DNA from: Anaerolineales bacterium UBA4826
GTDB lineage: Bacteria; Chloroflexota; Anaerolineae; UBA4142
NCBI GenBank assembly: GCA_002400365.1
Contig: DHFK01000089.1
Coordinates: 1 to 15,827, forward strand
Direction: 5' to 3'
Length of the DNA stretch: 15,827 nucleotides
Positions 12,623 to 15,827 of this stretch are shown piece by piece. The first letter of the stretch is position 1. Each line of letters begins with the position of its first letter. The translations under genes were made by a program, and so were the position numbers. The notes below the pieces were generated by a model. That model made no database searches. It was not told where the DNA came from and saw nothing but the letters and a program-made list of their open reading frames with translations.

Positions 12623-14287
12623 ATGAGACGAAACCGAACACTCTATAAAACCAGCGGCTGCGCGCTCGTCGCCGTCTTGGTGGTCCTCTTCGGAATGATC
12701 GCGATCCTCTGCGGCATCGTCGCGGTCGTTTCGCTCGTCGGCTCGCCCGAAGCGACGCCCGCGCCATCCAGCGCGACGCTCGACCTCGCGTACTCGCCCG
12801 AAAAAGACGCACTGATGCAAGACATCGTCGCGCGGTTCAACAAGGCGAACTATAGAACGCCGTCGGGCTTGGCGATGAAAATCGTCGCGACGAAAATGGA
12901 AGCGGCAGACATCGTCGAAGCGGCGCGCGCCGGCAAGTTCACCGCGATCAGCCCCGACTCGTCGCTCTGGCTCGGGCAAGTTGACGCCGGGCGCGACGCC
13001 CCACTCGTCGGCGAGTCCACGCGCTACGCGGTCACGCCCATCGTCATCGCGATGTGGAGCGACACGGCGACAGCGCTGGGCTATCCGCAAAAGCCGATCG
13101 GCTGGCAGGATTTGCTGGCGAAAGCCAAGAGCGATGCCAACTTCAAGTGGAGCCATCCCTCCACGAGTTCCGCGAGCGGCGTGCTCGCGACGCTCGCTGA
13201 GTTTTACGCGGGCGCGAACAAAACGCGCAATCTCACCGAAGGCGATCTGCAAAATCGCGCGGCATTGGATTACGTCGCCGCGCTCGAAAAGACGGTGCGC
13301 TATTACGGCGAGGGTGAAGCGGCGACGATTGATCAGGTGCTCGCCAAGGGACGCAACTATCTCGACGCGTTCGTCGTCTCCGAGCGCATGGTCGTCTATT
13401 ACAATTCCAAATCGTCGCAGAAACTTGTCGCAATTTATCCGGCGGAAGGAACGCTGTGGCAGGACCATCCGCTCGCGCTCCTCGAACAACCCAGTGTCAC
13501 GGACGATCAGCGGTTGACGTATCGCCGCTTGCGCGATTTTCTCTTGTCTGCGGAAATTCAAAAACTGATTTTGCAGTCGGGCTATCGCCCCGTTGATTTA
13601 AATTTGCGCCTCGACGATCCCGCGTCGCCGATCAAAACGTCGAACGGCGTTGACCCCGCGCAACCGCACACGACTTTGCAAATGCCGAGCGCGGCGATCA
13701 TGGAAAAGGTACAGTCGTCGTGGTATTTGGCAAAACGCCCGGCGAACATCTATCTCGTCGTAGACACCTCGGGGAGCATGGCGGAGCAGGACAAGTTAAA
13801 GCAAGCGCAAGACGCGCTCAACACTTTTCTCGATCAGGTGCAAGGCGAGCGCGACCGCGTTGGTCTAGTTCCATTTGCGAACACAGTGTACGGAACCGTG
13901 CCGCCGCAAGAGATCGGCGCGCAGCGCGCGACGTTGAAGAACAAGGTGAACCTGCTCGCGGCGAATGGTCGCACCGCGCTGCTCGACGCGGTATCGTTTG
14001 CGTACGACGATTTGCAAAAACGGAACGAGCGCGATCGCATCAACGCGATCGTCGTGATGACCGACGGCATGGAGAACGCGTCGTCCATCAATCTGAACGC
14101 ACTCACGCAAAAGATCAAGCGCGGCAATCAGAGCGGCGTGCCGGTCGTGATCTTTTGCATCGGCTACGGCAGCGATGCGGACTGGAACGTACTGAACGCG
14201 CTCGCGGATGCGACCGGCGGGCTGGCGCGTCGCGCAGATCCGGAGACGATCCGGCGGCTGTACAAGATACTATCAACGTACTTTTAG
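12623..14287 (+). CDS. SBP-like domain fused to a von Willebrand factor A domain, membrane-anchored
   Basis: A 554-residue protein with a hydrophobic N-terminal anchor (about 11-40) and a short Pro/Ala linker. Residues 50-330 form a solute-binding-like domain with the same landmarks as the previous gene product: AISPDSSLWL at 108-117, SASGVLATLAEFYAGANKT near 183-201, IYPAEGTLWQDHPLALLE at 271-288, and FLLSAEIQKLILQSGYRPVD at 306-325. Residues 373-554 are a VWA domain with a complete MIDAS: DTSGS (381-385), T451 in GRTALLDAV and D481 in MTDGMEN. A VWA with intact MIDAS binds a partner through a divalent cation. The orientation is probably cytoplasm-in, both domains outside. The start ATG 12623 is chosen because the anchor begins here; the frame open back to 12449 overlaps the preceding gene and is not translated sense. 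The ribosome binding site is weak, so coupling or the hairpin may matter. The gene is third in the four-gene run. Confidence 0.9.
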   Translation: MRRNRTLYKTSGCALVAVLVVLFGMIAILCGIVAVVSLVGSPEATPAPSSATLDLAYSPEKDALMQDIVARFNKANYRTPSGLAMKIVATKMEAADIVEAARAGKFTAISPDSSLWLGQVDAGRDAPLVGESTRYAVTPIVIAMWSDTATALGYPQKPIGWQDLLAKAKSDANFKWSHPSTSSASGVLATLAEFYAGANKTRNLTEGDLQNRAALDYVAALEKTVRYYGEGEAATIDQVLAKGRNYLDAFVVSERMVVYYNSKSSQKLVAIYPAEGTLWQDHPLALLEQPSVTDDQRLTYRRLRDFLLSAEIQKLILQSGYRPVDLNLRLDDPASPIKTSNGVDPAQPHTTLQMPSAAIMEKVQSSWYLAKRPANIYLVVDTSGSMAEQDKLKQAQDALNTFLDQVQGERDRVGLVPFANTVYGTVPPQEIGAQRATLKNKVNLLAANGRTALLDAVSFAYDDLQKRNERDRINAIVVMTDGMENASSINLNALTQKIKRGNQSGVPVVIFCIGYGSDADWNVLNALADATGGLARRADPETIRRLYKILSTYF

Positions 14288-14289
14288 CG

Positions 14290-14352
14290 AAGGATGAAGG
14301 CAGAAGGATGAAGGATGAAATCTTCTGCCTTCATCCCTCATCCTTCTGCCTT
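14290..14352 (+). repeat. Nine contiguous heptads forming alternative hairpins
   Basis: The whole gap is nine 7-nt units: AAGGATG, AAGGCAG, AAGGATG, AAGGATG, AAATCTT, CTGCCTT, CATCCCT, CATCCTT, CTGCCTT. Two 15-bp perfect stems compete: GGATGAAGGCAGAAG (14292-14306) with CTTCTGCCTTCATCC (14322-14336), or AAGGCAGAAGGATGA (14297-14311) with TCATCCTTCTGCCTT (14338-14352). The element begins 2 nt after the SBP-VWA stop and ends 10 nt before the next start. Confidence 0.88.
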
Positions 14353-14362
14353 TGGAATGTCT

Positions 14363-15178
14363 ATGTCCAACAACAACCTTCGCTCCCGTGCCTGGTCCGC
14401 TATCCTCTCCTACGCGATTTTCCGCGGGGAGAGCGCGGCGACCATCGCGCTAACTATTCTGCTCGCGTACTTTGTCCCGCACCCGTTCGATTGGTGGCAG
14501 TGGTGGTACTGGCTCGTCATCGGCGCGGTCGCGGAAGCGCTCATCGTCTGGAGTAGCATCGGCGATGTGAACATCGGCGCGCAAGTCGTCGCGGAGATGT
14601 TCCGGCAAGAGTTCAACCCGGCGACGATCAAGAGCCAAAAGTATCGCGCCGCCGTCGAACGCGCGCTCGATTATCGCTCGCGCATCGAAAGGATGATTCG
14701 CCAGAGCGAAGCCGGCATTTTGCGCGATCACTTGAACGAATCCACGTCGGGCATTTCCGACTGGATCGCGCAAATCTTCCGGCTCGCGCAACGCCTCGAC
14801 GCGTTCGAGAGCGACAGCGTCATCAAAGAGGACGCGGCGTCCGCGCCGCGCGAAATCGCCAATCTGACCGCGCGCGTTCAGCGCGAGACGGACGATTCGG
14901 TGCGCGAACAGGCGCGCGCCGCGCTCGAATCGAAAAAGGCGCAATGGGCGAATCTCGAAAAACTGACGAACACGATGGAGAAAGCGGAACTGCAACTCGA
15001 CGCGACGCTGACCGCGCTTGGCACGGTGTACTCGCAGTTGATGCTGATTCACTCGAAGGACGACGTCGAGGACAGTCGCGCGCAGCGATTGCGCGGCGAC
15101 ATCGCGGAGCAGATCGCGCAGTTGAGCGAGTTGCAGGGCGCGATGGATGAGGTGTACCAAGGCAAAAGCGTCAAGTGA
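14363..15178 (+). CDS. Two-TM protein with long C-terminal coiled coil
   Basis: A 271-residue protein that I do not recognise as a named family. It has two hydrophobic segments (about 24-39 and 49-66) separated by a Trp-rich turn (FDWWQWWYW, 42-50), then a hydrophilic, Arg/Glu/Ala/Gln-rich helical region from about 75 to 265 that looks like coiled coil. With two membrane spans, both ends should be on the same side, most likely cytoplasmic. It would then be placed to meet the PspA-like protein encoded first in the same run; this is inference. Start choice is uncertain: ATG 14363 is preferred because its upstream sequence (TTTGGAATGTCT) resembles that before the solute-binding-like gene (TTGGGGTATTCCT); ATG 14357 in the same frame is possible. 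The frame open back to 14315 lies inside the heptad hairpin. It is the last gene of the run; no terminator follows. Confidence 0.8.
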   Translation: MSNNNLRSRAWSAILSYAIFRGESAATIALTILLAYFVPHPFDWWQWWYWLVIGAVAEALIVWSSIGDVNIGAQVVAEMFRQEFNPATIKSQKYRAAVERALDYRSRIERMIRQSEAGILRDHLNESTSGISDWIAQIFRLAQRLDAFESDSVIKEDAASAPREIANLTARVQRETDDSVREQARAALESKKAQWANLEKLTNTMEKAELQLDATLTALGTVYSQLMLIHSKDDVEDSRAQRLRGDIAEQIAQLSELQGAMDEVYQGKSVK

Positions 15179-15232
15179 AAAGGCAAAAGTGCTTTCCCGA
15201 TTGGTTGGGATATGTTCGTGCGAGGAGGAACG

Positions 15233-15445
15233 ATGATTGCTCAGAAATGGATCGAACGCAATTCAGATATTTTAGGCGGAACGCCCGTGTTTCGCGGAAC
15301 GCGCGTTCCCGCGCAGACGCTTATTGACTATCTCGAAGGTGGTCATTCTCTCGAAGAATTTCTGGACGATTTTCCCACGGTTGACCGCGAACAGGCCATT
15401 GGCGTCCTTGAATTGACTAAGCAGATTCTCTTGGAGCCAGCATGA
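15233..15445 (+). CDS. DUF433-family antitoxin
   Basis: A 70-residue protein with the DUF433 pattern: GGTPVFRGTRVPAQTLIDYL (15-34), then GHSLEEFLDDFPTVDREQAIGVLEL. The family folds as a winged helix and commonly serves as the antitoxin and DNA-binding repressor of a DUF5615 toxin. The start ATG 15233 has AGGAGG 4 nt upstream; an earlier ATG at 15212 lacks one. Its stop overlaps the toxin start by 4 nt (ATGA), the usual coupling in such pairs. Autorepression of the pair is expected from the family. Base composition here is less GC-biased than in the preceding genes, which suits an acquired module. Confidence 0.9.
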   Translation: MIAQKWIERNSDILGGTPVFRGTRVPAQTLIDYLEGGHSLEEFLDDFPTVDREQAIGVLELTKQILLEPA

Positions 15446-15768
15446 GAATTCTGCTTGACGAGTGTCTGCCACGTCAATTGAAAAACGATCTGTCAGGGCA
15501 CGACGTTGCGACCGTGTCGGAGATGAAATGGAAAGGCCTCAAGAACGGCGAGTTGATTCGCTTGGCGGAGCAGGTGTTTGATGCCTTTGTCACGATAGAT
15601 CAAGGCGTCAGGTATCAGCAGAATCTGCAGAAAACCAAACTCGCTGTCATCATGCTCGCCGCGCCGAACAGTCGGGTCGAGACGTTGCGCCCACTGATGC
15701 CGCGAGTTCTTGCTGTGTTGCAGACAATCCGAAGCGGTGAGATAGTGCGCGTTGAGAGCAGCGAATGA
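15442..15768 (+). CDS. DUF5615 (PIN-like) toxin
   Basis: A 108-residue protein with the DUF5615 signature: LLDECLPRQL at the N-terminus (acidic D6 and E7), VATVSEMKWKGLKNGELI with E38, and FVTIDQGVRYQQNL with D53. These acidic residues form the expected metal site of a PIN-like nuclease, so an RNase activity held in check by the upstream DUF433 protein is likely; this is known for related pairs only by family inference. The start ATG lies within the antitoxin stop (ATGA). The protein looks full length and intact. A weak hairpin lies after the stop. Confidence 0.9.
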   Translation: MRILLDECLPRQLKNDLSGHDVATVSEMKWKGLKNGELIRLAEQVFDAFVTIDQGVRYQQNLQKTKLAVIMLAAPNSRVETLRPLMPRVLAVLQTIRSGEIVRVESSE

Positions 15769-15788
15769 TCAGAATATGTAAGGCAGCA

Positions 15789-15808
15789 AAACACGTTTCA
15801 ACGTGTTT
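15789..15808 (+). terminator. Possible weak terminator after the toxin gene
   Basis: AAACACGTT and AACGTGTTT form a 9-bp stem around TC, preceded by an A-tract and followed only by TTT. It lies 20 nt after the toxin stop. The stem is AT-rich at its base and the T-run is short, so termination would be partial. Confidence 0.4.
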
Positions 15809-15827
15809 CCACCTGCGTTAGCCGTCG

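Noticed and set aside
11385..14287. The SBP-like genes as part of an ABC importer
   Set aside because: No permease or ATPase gene is adjacent, and one SBP is fused to a VWA domain, which is not an importer layout.
10571..14352. The repeated intergenic elements as a CRISPR array
   Set aside because: Unit length is 7 nt, unit sequence differs between sites, and there are no spacers or cas genes.

Overview
The window is GC-rich bacterial DNA, most likely from a Chloroflexota (Anaerolineae-like) organism. That assignment is an inference from overall style: lipoproteins with long Pro/Thr linkers, SBP-VWA fusion proteins, many short palindromic intergenic repeats, and a beta' subunit without the proteobacterial trigger-loop insertion. 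No rRNA, tRNA, CRISPR array, transposase or integrase was seen.

Layout. (1) 1-1560: the 3' part of rpoC, ending in an unusual acidic tail of about 100 residues, then a strong intrinsic terminator. (2) 1670-3797: two co-directional lipoprotein genes. The first has two secreted Lipoprotein_15-type units plus two His/Cys-containing units that look CHRD/SOD-like. The second is a cupredoxin. They end at a probably bidirectional terminator. (3) 3856-8783, minus strand: a eukaryotic/nuclear-type topoisomerase IB with all five catalytic residues and a hugely enlarged coiled-coil linker, and upstream of it a glycyl radical enzyme of the GCxE type. Each has its own recognisable sigma-70-like promoter. 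(4) 8784-9095: a divergent regulatory region with two back-to-back consensus-like promoters and degenerate dispersed repeats. (5) 9096-10436: a fused P-loop ATPase/OmpR-type winged-helix regulator, apparently made from a leaderless mRNA. (6) 10533-15178: a four-gene unit, PspA/Vipp1-like protein, membrane-anchored solute-binding-like protein, a paralogous SBP fused to a VWA domain, and a two-TM coiled-coil protein. (7) 15233-15768: a DUF433/DUF5615 toxin-antitoxin pair.

How the parts may work together. The four-gene unit looks like a cell-envelope module. PspA would line the inner face of the membrane, the TM coiled-coil protein would give it a membrane partner, and the two SBP-like domains, one carrying a complete MIDAS, would sit outside and bind a ligand or partner. 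The upstream ATPase-wHTH regulator is placed either to control this unit or, through the divergent promoter pair, the glycyl radical enzyme.

A feature unifying the second half is that the topoisomerase gene and each gene of the four-gene unit are preceded by low-complexity sequence built from 7-nt (sometimes 8-nt) repeats. In four of these five leaders the repeats are arranged as strong inverted repeats. The strongest candidates for something new are the topoisomerase IB, the PspA-SBP-VWA module and these heptad-repeat leaders.
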